From contig SICN01000001.1 in NCBI GenBank assembly GCA_009691405.1, forward strand, positions 1 to 64,000: a DNA stretch of 64,000 bases, read 5' to 3'. The DNA comes from Candidatus Peribacteria bacterium (GTDB taxonomy: Bacteria > Patescibacteriota > Gracilibacteria > Peribacterales > Peribacteraceae). Shown piece by piece: positions 1-8,863 of the stretch (position 1 is the first letter of the stretch; each line of letters begins with the position of its first letter). The position numbers and the translations under genes were made by a program. The notes under the pieces were generated by a model, which saw only the letters and a program-made list of their open reading frames with translations, had not been told where the DNA came from and did not search any database.

Positions 1-58
1 AAATAGTATAAAACAATTTTATTTGATGTGTCAATGCGTGCGTGCGATGCAGCTGCTT

Positions 59-86
59 TTGACCTGATGTTTATATGGTGTACAAT
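59..86 (+). promoter_or_regulatory. Promoter in front of the broken BRO-N gene
   Basis: A -35 box TTGACC (59-64), a 16-base spacer and a -10 box TACAAT (81-86) precede the ATG at 96 by 9 bases. The promoter looks intact although the gene it drives is truncated. Confidence 0.5.
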
Positions 87-95
87 CATGCACCT

Positions 96-230
96 ATGGA
101 CACTTCTCTTACCCCTGAGACCCGCATTGCGATCTTCCATGATAAAGAGATCCGCAAATTTCTGCATAACAATGAAAGGATGGGTACAATTTGTATGTAC
201 CCTTGTGATGGAGCCGCTGACCGGAATTGA
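96..230 (+). pseudogene. 5' remnant of a BRO-N domain (phage antirepressor-like) gene
   Basis: The frame begins MDTSLTPETRIAIFHDKE and continues IRKFLHNNE. This is the usual start of BRO-N/DinD-like proteins, in which a short strand is followed by EIRK..HN(D/N)E. Similarity stops after about codon 28 (near 180). The rest is unrelated and runs to a stop at 230 inside the tRNA on the other strand. A full BRO-N domain is about 100 residues, so only the first quarter survives. The assignment rests on pattern recognition of this short piece. What is seen is a truncated frame with a promoter next to a tRNA; loss by integration or excision at the tRNA is inference. Confidence 0.45.
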
Positions 231-284
231 ACCGGTGACCTACACATTACCATTGTGTTGCTCTACCAACTGAGCTACAGCGGC
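209..284 (-). tRNA. tRNA-Thr (anticodon GGT)
   Basis: Read on the minus strand it folds as a full cloverleaf: acceptor GCCGCTG pairing with CAGCGGC, D arm GCTC/GAGC, anticodon stem ACACA/TGTGT around the loop ATGGTAA, and T arm ACCGG TTCAATT CCGGT. The anticodon GGT reads ACC threonine codons. The discriminator is T and CCA is encoded (3' end at 209). The last codons of the gene at 275-883, on the same strand, overlap its 5' end by 10 bases. Confidence 0.96.
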
Positions 285-883
285 GAAGACCGATGATGGA
301 GGAATGATACGAGCAGATCTCGCAATTTCCTATTGTGATAGTAGATCGTGACAACACCGTATTGGCTTTTCTTTCGATAGGTTCCGAGCGAACCCGATCG
401 TGTCACGGTCAACTTGTAAAACTGGCGCTTGGGGATCTTAAGTTTTTTTGACCAGAAGTCCAGCACTTTCGTGGGTTCCATGTCCGTAAACACCTGCAAT
501 CCGAACCGGCAATCAACTTTTTTAATGCGAAAGAAACGCACAAGGAATTCGAGAAATGTCCTGAGGAGCTCAGGATCGGTATTCCCCAGTCTGACAGAGT
601 ATTTGTTCGCTTTCGTTCCTTCTCCCCAATAAAGACCGATGCCCATTCCGAAGAGCTTCCAGTCTGCGAAAGTGCGCGGAGGATCGAAAACGAAAGGATC
701 GCCATTCGGATGGTATCTTCGATACACTCCGTCACTGATTGAACGACGGGGGATTCCATAGTTGTTCATCCAATATTCAACTTTGTGTAGTGAGCAATGG
801 CAGCGATCAGCAATCTGTTTCATCGATTGCTCTTTCTCAATGTACAATCTGCGCAAGAGTTGTTCATCGATTGGCGTGCTCAT
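275..883 (-). CDS. HTH plus LAGLIDADG-like protein, possible endonuclease
   Basis: The protein has about 202 residues. Its N-terminal 50 form a helix-turn-helix-like segment (SMKQIADRCHCSLHKVEYWM), a pattern also seen in resolvase and homing-type proteins. The C-terminal part contains GIGLYWGEGTK followed by NTDPELLRTFLEFL, which resembles one LAGLIDADG-like repeat common in Patescibacteria hypothetical proteins. I chose the start at 883 because a -10 box lies 8 bases upstream; an in-frame ATG at 901 would sit on the promoter. The stop lies inside the tRNA-Thr gene. DNA binding is likely; nuclease activity is inferred from the motif only. Confidence 0.6.
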   Translation of the reverse strand: MSTPIDEQLLRRLYIEKEQSMKQIADRCHCSLHKVEYWMNNYGIPRRSISDGVYRRYHPNGDPFVFDPPRTFADWKLFGMGIGLYWGEGTKANKYSVRLGNTDPELLRTFLEFLVRFFRIKKVDCRFGLQVFTDMEPTKVLDFWSKKLKIPKRQFYKLTVTRSGSLGTYRKKSQYGVVTIYYHNRKLRDLLVSFLHHRSSPL

Positions 884-891
884 GGTAAAGC

Positions 892-920
892 AGTATACCA
901 AAATGGGAGTATTCTACCAA
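892..920 (-). promoter_or_regulatory. Promoter of the HTH/LAGLIDADG-like gene
   Basis: On the minus strand TTGGTA (915-920) and TATACT (892-897) are separated by 17 bases. The box ends 8 bases before the ATG at 883, so the message would be leaderless or nearly so. Confidence 0.6.
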
Positions 921-926
921 AAATAT

Positions 927-1364
927 CTATTGCTCGGTCCCTACGGTCTCCACCCACGATTGTGGTTTTTCCTTCGCATGTTTTCGGAGCGCATTCTTGA
1001 GTGCATGTAATCCTAGAAGTGCGCATTTGGTTCGTCTCGTACCGACTGGGACTCCCAATAATTCTTTGATGTGATCTGGCTTCATTCTCTCAGCGTCTTT
1101 CGTACTCATTCCTGACAGTTCTTCCGAGAGCATCGACATCGCTGCTTGAGAAATCGCACAACCAGTGCCCGACCACGAGAGTCCGGTGATTTTTTCGTCA
1201 TCGATCGTGAGCTGCACCGTCAGTGCATCACCACAACTTGCATTGATCTCGTGATGTTCGACCGATGGCTTCTGTAAGGGCTCCTTGCCACGAGGGCTTC
1301 TGAAGTGATCGAGGATATTTTCGGCGTAGAGATCCATGTGCGAAATTGAAAATTGAAAATTCAT
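927..1364 (-). CDS. sufU: SufU/IscU-type Fe-S cluster scaffold
   Basis: This scaffold receives sulfur from the cysteine desulfurase encoded just upstream and assembles Fe-S clusters in the cytoplasm. The three expected cysteines are visible in NASCGD, GTGCAIS and RTKCALLG, and the N-terminus LYAENILDHFRSPRG is typical. Length (145 aa) fits SufU. It follows sufS by 8 bases on the same strand, so they are one operon. The first nine codons are made of an AATT/TTCA repeat, so the ATG at 1337 (MDLYAEN) is an alternative start; no clear ribosome site decides between them. Confidence 0.9.
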   Translation of the reverse strand: MNFQFSISHMDLYAENILDHFRSPRGKEPLQKPSVEHHEINASCGDALTVQLTIDDEKITGLSWSGTGCAISQAAMSMLSEELSGMSTKDAERMKPDHIKELLGVPVGTRRTKCALLGLHALKNALRKHAKEKPQSWVETVGTEQ

Positions 1365-1372
1365 CGGCTGCT

Positions 1373-2605
1373 CTACCTCTTACAAAACAGCCTGCATGCA
1401 GCTTCAATTCCTTCAATGCACCGATCAATTTCCTCTTCCGTGTTGTAGACCGCGACAGACAGTCTCGTGGATGCAGTGATACCGAGAAATTTGTGGAGCG
1501 GTTGCGTGCAGTGATGCCCGGCACGGAGACAGATGCCTTTGCGACCCAAAATTTCGGTGAGATCATGCGGGTGGATGCCATCGACGGTAAAACTGACACA
1601 GCCGAGGAGACCTTCGTCTGACTGTGGGCCCAGAATCGTGAGCTTCTTCGTGGTTGAAAGTTTTTTGCGTGCATATGAGAACAAATTTTTCGTGTGCACG
1701 TGCATCGCATCAATGCCGATCGACTGCATCCAATCAATCGCGGCACCGAGACCGATCGCATCGGCGATGCTTGGGGTGCCTGCTTCGAATTTTCTCGGGA
1801 GTTCGGCGGACTTGAATCCGTCTCGGTCGACCGATTCGATCATGTCGCCGCCGCCGAGGAACGGAGGCATCGATTCAAGAAGGCTCTGTTTTCCGTAGAG
1901 CACGCCTACTCCCGTCGGACCGTAGATTTTATGGCCGGAAAATGCGAGAAAATCGACGTCGAGCGTTTGCACGTCGATCGATTCGTGTGCAATGAGCTGC
2001 GCCGCGTCGATCAGAACTTTTGCGCCCGCTTCGTGTGCGAGTGCGATCATGTCTTGCAGCGGAGTTCGTATGCCGAGGACGTTGCTGAGGCCGGTGACGG
2101 CGATGAGCTTGGTTTTCTTTTTCTTGAGAATCGTTGAGAGAGAGGACAGATCGAGGCGTCCGTCTTCTTGCAGTTCGATCCACTCGATCGCAATATCTTT
2201 TCTCTCATTGAGTTGCAGCCACGGGATGACGTTGCTGTGGTGCTCGAGAACCGAGAGTGTTATACCGCTTCCTTTCCGCAGCGTGTCGCCGTAGGAACGT
2301 GCGACAAGATTGATCGATTCCGTCGCATTGCGCGTGAAAATGATGTCGGAAGGATGAGCGGCACCGATGAACGACGCGACTTTTTTTCTTGCCTCTTCGT
2401 ACGCGAGCGTCGCTTCCTCGGCAAGCGGGTGCATTCCGCGATTGATGTTGCTGTTTTGCTCGGCATAAAACTCTTGCAAGCGGTGAAGAACGTTCTCCGG
2501 TTTTTGCGTTGTCGCCGCGTTGTCGAGGTATGCCACAGGTTTTCCATCCCTCAGCTTTTTAAGGAAGGGGAATTGCCTGCGGATGACTGAGATATCGAGG
2601 GACAT
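1373..2605 (-). CDS. sufS: Cysteine desulfurase SufS
   Basis: This PLP enzyme takes sulfur from L-cysteine for Fe-S cluster assembly. The PLP lysine is in SGHKIYGPTG (about Lys226), the substrate-binding start is YLDNAATTQKP, and the catalytic cysteine is in RAGHHCTQP (about Cys366), the group II arrangement. Length (410 aa) is normal. A TGC-extended -10 box TATTCC (2612-2617) ends 6 bases before the ATG. It forms a two-gene operon with sufU; no SufBCD genes lie in the window. Confidence 0.95.
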   Translation of the reverse strand: MSLDISVIRRQFPFLKKLRDGKPVAYLDNAATTQKPENVLHRLQEFYAEQNSNINRGMHPLAEEATLAYEEARKKVASFIGAAHPSDIIFTRNATESINLVARSYGDTLRKGSGITLSVLEHHSNVIPWLQLNERKDIAIEWIELQEDGRLDLSSLSTILKKKKTKLIAVTGLSNVLGIRTPLQDMIALAHEAGAKVLIDAAQLIAHESIDVQTLDVDFLAFSGHKIYGPTGVGVLYGKQSLLESMPPFLGGGDMIESVDRDGFKSAELPRKFEAGTPSIADAIGLGAAIDWMQSIGIDAMHVHTKNLFSYARKKLSTTKKLTILGPQSDEGLLGCVSFTVDGIHPHDLTEILGRKGICLRAGHHCTQPLHKFLGITASTRLSVAVYNTEEEIDRCIEGIEAACRLFCKR

Positions 2606-2652
2606 TGGAGAGGAATAGCATACAGGAGAGGAGCCTTTTTTACCCTTGCTAC

Positions 2653-2681
2653 TTACTTCTTACTACTATTTTCGGTATTCT
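2653..2681 (+). promoter_or_regulatory. Promoter of the large GT-C protein gene
   Basis: TTACTT (2653-2658), 17 bases, TATTCT (2676-2681). The box ends 10 bases before the ATG at 2692, which supports that start over the in-frame codon at 2605. Confidence 0.5.
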
Positions 2682-2691
2682 CTTCTTCACT

Positions 2692-5595
2692 ATGACTCAG
2701 CGCACCGTCGTCACGCTCAGCTCAGCACTCTTTCTCATAGCACTGCTGTGGGGTGGATACACCTTGCTTGTGTACCTCGGTATTCCGATTCATGCGCTTG
2801 TCTACGCACTGCCTTCGGATGTCGATTCCATCGGGGTTGCCTGCGGAGGTCAGGCGAGTATCGGCACATACCTGTGCCGTGGATCTGCATTTCTTGCGCC
2901 ATTTGTGATCGCACTCTTCCAGATGGCGAGTCCTTTCTGGTTGTACATTTTGCTATCTTTGCTGACGTACGGAGGATTCCTCCTCGTCAACGGATACAAA
3001 ACAGGATTCTTCGAACTCCGTCTTACGATGCGTCCGATGTATCTCGTGCTTGCATTCGCAGTGTCGGTGTGGCTGATCGCTACGACGTTGTCCATCGGCA
3101 CATTCTACAACGTCAACACTCCTCCCGAGCAAATGGTGGCTGATCAGGAAGGGCAGAAAATCCTGCAGCCGTTCAGGCGTTTCTACGAGCCGCTCCCTCA
3201 AGTGTACGGAGGCGTTGGACCGCAGGGTATGGCGGAGCTGCAGGCGAACTATCAGTCGCTTCTCAGTCGCGGTTGTCTGACCATGTATGGAACGACGATG
3301 AACGGAGCGAAGATTTACGATCTTCATTTCCTCTGCATGCAGAGCAGCTTTTTCAGTCGTGTTGGCCTGCAACTTCTCATGATCTTCCTCTTCGTTCTCA
3401 ATTTGTTGGTTCTCGGGCGCTTTGTGCTTCAGAAGATTCTTCGCATTCGTAGTGTGCATCCCCTTCTCACCCTCTGTTTTTCGATCGGACTCGGAGCTCT
3501 CGGATGGGTGTCGATTCTCTGGACGCTGTCGATCTTCGGCCTACTCCAGACCACGATCATTCGGGTGCTTTTCTTCGCCATGCCGATCGTGCTCTTTACC
3601 GAAACGATTGCGTGGGCAAGGGCATCGTGGAACGACACGTTCTCCTTCGATGTTGAATGGAAAGACGTGTTCCCTTTGCTCGTGTGGCTTCTCATTTCCT
3701 ACCTCGCTCTCAATTTCTTGAACGTCATCAGACCGTTCCCGATCGGTTGGGATGATCTCGGAAGTTATCTCAATCGCCCGCGCCTGCTTGCGAGCTACGG
3801 TTCCTTCATCGCATCCATGGCGCAGTTTCAGTGGGAGTACCTCACGTCCCTCGGGTTCATGCTCTTCGGATACGACAGCTGGAATGGATCCACCTTTGCA
3901 ATGCTCATCAACTGGGCTTCAGGTCTCTTTGCAGTTCTTAGCGTCTACGTCTTCGGACGTCTGTACTTCGGTCGAAGACGCGGCGTACTTGCCGCGATGT
4001 TCTACTATTTTCTCCCGATGACTGGGCATTTCTCGTTTGCCGACATGAAGATCGATAATGCTGTGTTTTTCGTGAGCACACTCTCGCTTCTTGCCGCATT
4101 CGTTGCACTTTTCCCGCCGCAACAACTTCGAAAGGAAAACGATCAGCCGTCCCGGTCGCTCCTCCTTGTCTCTGGTTTGCTTGCGGGATTTGCATTCGCC
4201 ATCAAACCGACGGCAGTCCTGTCGATTTTGATGATTCAGTCGGTGTTGGCCGGTGCTTTGCTCGGACCGATCGGGTTTACGGGCATGACGATTGTCGGTT
4301 TCGGGATTCTTCAGTACTTCGGTGCGCTCAACATCACGCGAGTTGCCGAACGCGCACTTCTCGGTTTGTCCGTTTCGCAATCTGCCGTCGCTCTCTCCAC
4401 TCTTTTCGTCGGCGTTGTCGTTCTGGCCTACGCGCTTTGGAAGAAGAAGACACTGCTTCGTCCATTTGCATTTTCCCTTGGTGCGTTTGTGCTGGGTATT
4501 GGAATCGCATCTGCTGCGTGGATGTTGCATAACGGTTCGATTGTGGGACAGTTTACTCCTTCGAAACTGCTCACTGCACAGGATATGACCGCACCGCAAG
4601 TGTTCTACATGCAGAAGGAAGATATCGAGTCCATGTCTTTCCCGCCGACTGTTCCGATACGTTTTCTGCCGCCAGATCTCAAGCTCGACCCCGACAATCC
4701 GCTCTGCAAAACGTCGGCGCGCACCGAAGAGCTAGATCGTTACTGGGGCTTTGGCTCGGGCTTGAAGCACTACACCACGCTTCCGTGGAGGCAAGTGATG
4801 AATATCGATTCATTCGGATACTACGTCACGTTGGTGCCTGCACTTCTCCTCTTACCCCTTGCACTTCTCCTTCCTTTCTTCTGGTCTCCCGAGCGCAAGT
4901 GGCTTCGTCTTTTGTTCGCCGGGACATTTGTATTTCTTCTTCAGTGGATATTTGTCGCGAACGGGATCGCCTGGTACGGCATCGGGATGTTCCTTGGATT
5001 CGCGATGATCCTCGAAGCGTTCATCGTCTATGCTCCGGATGCGCCCAATCGTTCACTCTTCTCATTCCTTCTGACGATGAGTCTTATCGTGTGTCTCGTG
5101 AATCGTCTATGGCAGTTCGATACGCAGAAGAATATTTTTGAGTACCCTCTCGGCAAAGTGAATGCGACGAGTCTCCGCGAGATCACGATCCCTGCGTACG
5201 ATGACATCAGGGAGAGTGTGGTTTCTCGTCACGAGACCCTGACCGACACGCCGTACACGTATCGCATCGGAACGTTCATTTCGTACTTCATTCCGCAGAA
5301 CAGGGAAATTCTTCCGCTCGCCGATCATCAACTCATGTTCTTCAATTGCTTGAACCAGGAGAGGGATCACCTGCTCACACTCAAGCGTCTGAAGGCACTT
5401 GGGTTCAACAGCATCATCTTCGATACGAATACTCAGACGATCGAGAAGGATGAAAACGGTTCTCTGCATAAGAAAGTGAATGCGTTTCTCGATTTCGTCA
5501 ACGATGCGAGGTTGGGGCTGAATATCGTCGTCAACGATCCGGGGAATGGCATCGCCTATATCCTGCTTCCGACCGGGACAGGCGCTGTGCAATAA
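2692..5595 (+). CDS. Large polytopic membrane protein, GT-C type glycosyltransferase-like
   Basis: The protein has 967 residues and many hydrophobic helices. Two soluble parts stand out: a loop near residues 135-200 and a C-terminal domain of about 170 residues. The loop motif PIGWDDLGSY after a membrane segment resembles the acidic first-loop motif of GT-C enzymes, which use lipid-phosphate sugars outside the membrane. No precise family is recognised. The start at 2692 (MTQRTVV) is taken from the promoter position; a start at 2605 would add 29 residues. A GT2 of the polyprenyl-phosphate sugar synthase type follows directly, a common partner for GT-C enzymes. Confidence 0.7.
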   Translation: MTQRTVVTLSSALFLIALLWGGYTLLVYLGIPIHALVYALPSDVDSIGVACGGQASIGTYLCRGSAFLAPFVIALFQMASPFWLYILLSLLTYGGFLLVNGYKTGFFELRLTMRPMYLVLAFAVSVWLIATTLSIGTFYNVNTPPEQMVADQEGQKILQPFRRFYEPLPQVYGGVGPQGMAELQANYQSLLSRGCLTMYGTTMNGAKIYDLHFLCMQSSFFSRVGLQLLMIFLFVLNLLVLGRFVLQKILRIRSVHPLLTLCFSIGLGALGWVSILWTLSIFGLLQTTIIRVLFFAMPIVLFTETIAWARASWNDTFSFDVEWKDVFPLLVWLLISYLALNFLNVIRPFPIGWDDLGSYLNRPRLLASYGSFIASMAQFQWEYLTSLGFMLFGYDSWNGSTFAMLINWASGLFAVLSVYVFGRLYFGRRRGVLAAMFYYFLPMTGHFSFADMKIDNAVFFVSTLSLLAAFVALFPPQQLRKENDQPSRSLLLVSGLLAGFAFAIKPTAVLSILMIQSVLAGALLGPIGFTGMTIVGFGILQYFGALNITRVAERALLGLSVSQSAVALSTLFVGVVVLAYALWKKKTLLRPFAFSLGAFVLGIGIASAAWMLHNGSIVGQFTPSKLLTAQDMTAPQVFYMQKEDIESMSFPPTVPIRFLPPDLKLDPDNPLCKTSARTEELDRYWGFGSGLKHYTTLPWRQVMNIDSFGYYVTLVPALLLLPLALLLPFFWSPERKWLRLLFAGTFVFLLQWIFVANGIAWYGIGMFLGFAMILEAFIVYAPDAPNRSLFSFLLTMSLIVCLVNRLWQFDTQKNIFEYPLGKVNATSLREITIPAYDDIRESVVSRHETLTDTPYTYRIGTFISYFIPQNREILPLADHQLMFFNCLNQERDHLLTLKRLKALGFNSIIFDTNTQTIEKDENGSLHKKVNAFLDFVNDARLGLNIVVNDPGNGIAYILLPTGTGAVQ

Positions 5596-5623
5596 ATCAA
5601 GAATCCCGTATACTGCAGCGCTC

Positions 5624-6292
5624 ATGAAGCTTGCGATCGTCATTCCGGCTTACAATGAAGCGACCCGCATTGCGGCTGTGGTCCGCGGTGCTCTGTCGCA
5701 CTGCCCCGATGTGTTTGTGGTTGTCGATGGATCGACCGATGGAACGGGAGATGTCGCACGCAGAGAAGGCGCGCGGGTGCTCGAACATGTGGAAAATTGC
5801 GGAGCGGGAGCGGCGACGATGACGGGGATCGAAGCGACGAGGAGGCTTGGGTTCGATACGGTCATCACTCTCGATGCCGACGGTCAGCATGATGTTTCGG
5901 ATATCCCGCGGCTCCTGCAGGCACTGGACGAGCAGCATGCGGATCTCGTGATCGGGAACAGATTTGGGCGGAAGAACAGTATCCCGATGATTCGTCGGAT
6001 CGCGAACGGTATCGGGAATGCGGTCACGTTTGCGGTGACGGGGATCTTTCTCCCGGATACACAGTGCGGATTCAAAGTCTTTGGACCGAAAGCATTCGCC
6101 GAGCTCGATCTCAAGATGTCCGGTTTCGAGTTTTGCACGGAGATCATTCGGGAAGCAGCGAGGAAGCGATGGAAAATTGTCTCCGTACCCTCGAAAGTGG
6201 TGTATTCTGAGTACACGCTTGCCAAAGGTCAGTCCTTCGCGAGCGGCATTCAGACCGCTTGCAAGATTCTCCTCCGTACCTTTCTCCGATGA
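5624..6292 (+). CDS. GT2 family glycosyltransferase, polyprenyl-phosphate sugar synthase type
   Basis: The GT-A fold is shown by VVIPAYNEA-like start MKLAIVIPAYNEATR, the nucleotide-binding VVVDGSTDGT, and the metal-binding DADGQHD at about residue 88. Length (222 aa) and the QCGFKVF motif match bacterial DPM1-like enzymes that load mannose or glucose onto undecaprenyl phosphate. The start at 5624 has a TATACT box 9 bases upstream. Its stop overlaps the next gene as ATGATGA, so the two are coupled. The donor sugar cannot be read from sequence. Confidence 0.88.
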   Translation: MKLAIVIPAYNEATRIAAVVRGALSHCPDVFVVVDGSTDGTGDVARREGARVLEHVENCGAGAATMTGIEATRRLGFDTVITLDADGQHDVSDIPRLLQALDEQHADLVIGNRFGRKNSIPMIRRIANGIGNAVTFAVTGIFLPDTQCGFKVFGPKAFAELDLKMSGFEFCTEIIREAARKRWKIVSVPSKVVYSEYTLAKGQSFASGIQTACKILLRTFLR

Positions 6293-6663
6293 TGCCAACC
6301 GAATTCACTCCGTATCAGGTCGTCGTTCCGCTCTTCGGTGGACTTATGATCGTGTACGCGTGGAATCTTGTCTTGCGTCAGAAGAAGACGGTGTGGGAGG
6401 GCATCCTGTGGACGGTCTTCTGGTCTTCCGTCGCGTACATCTCGCTCGTACCGAGCAGTCTTCAGACACTCAGCACGATCACCGGTATCAAGAAGAACGA
6501 GAATGCAGCGACGATCACCGCGATCGGCGTCATTTTCTTCATTCTCTTCTATCTGATCATGCGCCTTGAAGAACTGGAGCAGCGGGTCGTGAAGGTCGTG
6601 CGTGAGAGGACCCTGAAAGATGCAGGCATCATGGCGGATGATAACCGCTCTGAAAAGAATTAA
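6289..6663 (+). CDS. DUF2304-type small membrane protein
   Basis: The protein has 124 residues with three hydrophobic helices (about residues 8-24, 36-52 and 74-92) followed by a short charged coil LEELEQRVVKVVRERTL. This layout, directly downstream of a DPM1-like GT2, is that of DUF2304 proteins, thought to assist or anchor the transferase. It overlaps the GT2 stop; the ATG at 6292 is an equally good start. Function is inferred from context. Confidence 0.75.
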   Translation: MMPTEFTPYQVVVPLFGGLMIVYAWNLVLRQKKTVWEGILWTVFWSSVAYISLVPSSLQTLSTITGIKKNENAATITAIGVIFFILFYLIMRLEELEQRVVKVVRERTLKDAGIMADDNRSEKN

Positions 6664-6668
6664 GAATT

Positions 6669-7802
6669 ATGAAGACTATTCTCCTCATCAGCCCCTATTG
6701 GAAAGAAGATCATCGTTGGATGGTGAGCTCCTATAAACTTGCCGAACTGTGGCAGAGATTGGGGTATCGAGTCATCGTTCTCTGCATGGGGAGAACTCCC
6801 GGTTTCACGAAGATGAGTGAGACACTCGAAATTCATCGTCTCAAGGATTTTTTTCTGAAGGATCCCTGGAATTACGGCATTGCATTTGGTTTCAGCAGGT
6901 ACGCTCTTCGTTTGGCGAAAGAGAGCAACCCCGACATCATCATCATCAATAAAGTGCTCTTCTGGAGTTCGATTGCATTGCTTCGCCTTCGTCTTGCAGG
7001 ATACAACGTGCTTCTCACGACCGATGCTCTGGTCGGGATCACGTGGTGGCCGCGCGGGCGAATCGCAAAAATTTGCGCGGCGATCTACGCATGGACGCTT
7101 GGGTGGCTGATTTTAAAATGTGCAACGAAGATCATCTTCTTCCATCCGCAGTCGCCTGCCATCTTGAAGAGACTGGGTATTTTTGAGAAGTCTTTGGTTA
7201 TTCCTACGGGTATTGACCCCACTAGCTATCAGAGATCAGCGATGACCGATGGACTCACCGCTCACCGTTTACCGCTCACCGCTACGTACATCGGTCGCCT
7301 TGAGTCCGTGAAAGGTGCGGATGACTTCGTCGCCGCGGCACTTGTTGTGAAGAAAACGCATCCGACACTCACCATTCAAGTTGTCGGTTGGCATCCATCC
7401 GATCATCCGCTTGTCGCCGCTCATGCTTCGAGAGTGTCCTTCACGGGACTTCGAAACGATATTTCAAAAATTTTGTCCGCCACGGATATTTTTGTCTTGC
7501 CCAGTTATTCTGAGGGTCTCAGCAATGCTCTTATGGAAGCCATGAGCAGCGGATGCGCATGCATTGCAAGCGACGTCGGTGGCAATCGCTTCCTCATCCA
7601 GAACGGCGTTTCAGGTTTTCTGTTTCCTCCCGGTGACCGCGAAGCGCTTGCCGGGCACATTCGTCGTCTTGTCGAAGACGATTCGAAGAGAGCATCACTT
7701 GGGCAGCAGGCGAGGAAGAGGATTGACGAAATGTTCAGCTGGGCAAAAGTATCGGAGCAATATCGCACACTCTTTCATGAGTGGATTTCCTCTCGCTCAT
7801 GA
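6669..7802 (+). CDS. GT4 family glycosyltransferase
   Basis: A GT-B retaining transferase of 377 aa. The N-terminal Rossmann domain begins ILLISPYWKEDHRW. The C-terminal domain has YIGRLESVKG and the donor-site motif PSYSEGLSNALMEAMSSG near residue 280. Between the two domains the protein carries DGLTAHRLPLTAT, encoded by a CTCACCG-type repeat at about 7240-7285. It follows the DUF2304 gene closely and its stop overlaps the next GT4 as ATGA. Acceptor and donor are unknown. Confidence 0.88.
   Translation: MKTILLISPYWKEDHRWMVSSYKLAELWQRLGYRVIVLCMGRTPGFTKMSETLEIHRLKDFFLKDPWNYGIAFGFSRYALRLAKESNPDIIIINKVLFWSSIALLRLRLAGYNVLLTTDALVGITWWPRGRIAKICAAIYAWTLGWLILKCATKIIFFHPQSPAILKRLGIFEKSLVIPTGIDPTSYQRSAMTDGLTAHRLPLTATYIGRLESVKGADDFVAAALVVKKTHPTLTIQVVGWHPSDHPLVAAHASRVSFTGLRNDISKILSATDIFVLPSYSEGLSNALMEAMSSGCACIASDVGGNRFLIQNGVSGFLFPPGDREALAGHIRRLVEDDSKRASLGQQARKRIDEMFSWAKVSEQYRTLFHEWISSRS
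7240..7285 (+). repeat. In-frame CTCACCG-type repeat inside a GT4 gene
   Basis: Direct copies of CCGCTCACCG separated by TTTA lie exactly in the interdomain linker of the GT4 protein. Similar unrelated linkers are replaced by repeats in the GT4 genes near 19484 and 49272. Confidence 0.5.
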
Positions 7803-8863
7803 AAAAGAACATCGTGTATCTGTCGGCATTCCTCTCGCCGTTTCGCAGCGGTGCCGAGGCAATGGTGGAAGAAGTATCGAAGAGATTGTCGAGAGACCAT
7901 GCGATCACGATTATCACGGCAAGACTCTCAAGAACACTCCCGAAACAAGACACCCTCGATGGCGACATACGGGTGATCCGTGTCGGGGTCGGACTTCCGA
8001 TCGATAAGATTCTCTTTCCGTTTCTCGCGCCATTCGTCGTCCGTTTGCTGAAACCCGATGTTGTCCATGCTGTTCTCGAATCGTACGCGGGTCTTGCTCT
8101 CGTGTTTTGCAAGTTCATGCTGCCGCGTGCGAAACGCATCCTTACGCTCCAAAGCACGAATACGAGTTTGCTTCTCGGTCCGATGCACCGCAGTGCAGAT
8201 GTCATCACCGGCATCAGCACGGTATTGGTGGAGAGAGCAAAAAAATACTGCGCTGGCACTGTCATCCTCATCCCGAACGGGATCGATCTCTTGGCTATCC
8301 GTGAAGCATGTTCGTTCCATGCGAAAGATTCGGGTCTCGTGCTGTTCGTCGGTCGCCTCGAACCGATGAAAGGTGTCGATACATTGCTCAAAGCTTTTTC
8401 CAAAGCGATCAAGGGCTTGGATCCGTCGATTCGGCTCCGGGTTATCGGGAGCGGATCGCTCCTTGGTTCTCTCCAGCAGTTGGCATCGGAGCTCGAGATC
8501 GATCATCGCGTCACTTTCACGGGAAGGATTGCTGGTACGGCGATCTTCGATGAGTACGCGAAGGCGGAAATTTTTTGCGCATTGTCCCGAAGCGAGGCGC
8601 TGGGGAATGTCTTCCTGGAAGCGGAAGCGGCAGGATGTGCCGTGGTTGCTACGAATGTCGGTGGTATTCCGGAGATCGTGCAGAATGGCGTGAGCGGAGT
8701 ATTGGTTCCGGTCGACGACGTCGATGCAGCGGCATCTGCACTGCGAAATCTTCTCGGAGATCCGTCACTTCGGGCAAAAATCTCGGGCAATGCAAAAAAA
8801 TCCGCACAGCAGTACGACTGGAAAGGCATCGCGGATCGCTATGCGGCACTCTATCGATTCTAG
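7799..8863 (+). CDS. GT4 family glycosyltransferase
   Basis: A 354-aa GT-B enzyme. It begins MKKNIVYLSAFLSPFRSGAE, has the acceptor-domain end IPNGIDL, then LFVGRLEPMKG and the donor-site SRSEALGNVFLEAEAAGCAV. The start at 7799 overlaps the preceding stop (ATGA), so the two transferases are translated in series. Its TAG stop shares the palindrome CTAG with the stop of the convergent mevalonate operon, so the two transcription units end on the same bases with no spacer. Confidence 0.9.
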   Translation: MKKNIVYLSAFLSPFRSGAEAMVEEVSKRLSRDHAITIITARLSRTLPKQDTLDGDIRVIRVGVGLPIDKILFPFLAPFVVRLLKPDVVHAVLESYAGLALVFCKFMLPRAKRILTLQSTNTSLLLGPMHRSADVITGISTVLVERAKKYCAGTVILIPNGIDLLAIREACSFHAKDSGLVLFVGRLEPMKGVDTLLKAFSKAIKGLDPSIRLRVIGSGSLLGSLQQLASELEIDHRVTFTGRIAGTAIFDEYAKAEIFCALSRSEALGNVFLEAEAAGCAVVATNVGGIPEIVQNGVSGVLVPVDDVDAAASALRNLLGDPSLRAKISGNAKKSAQQYDWKGIADRYAALYRF

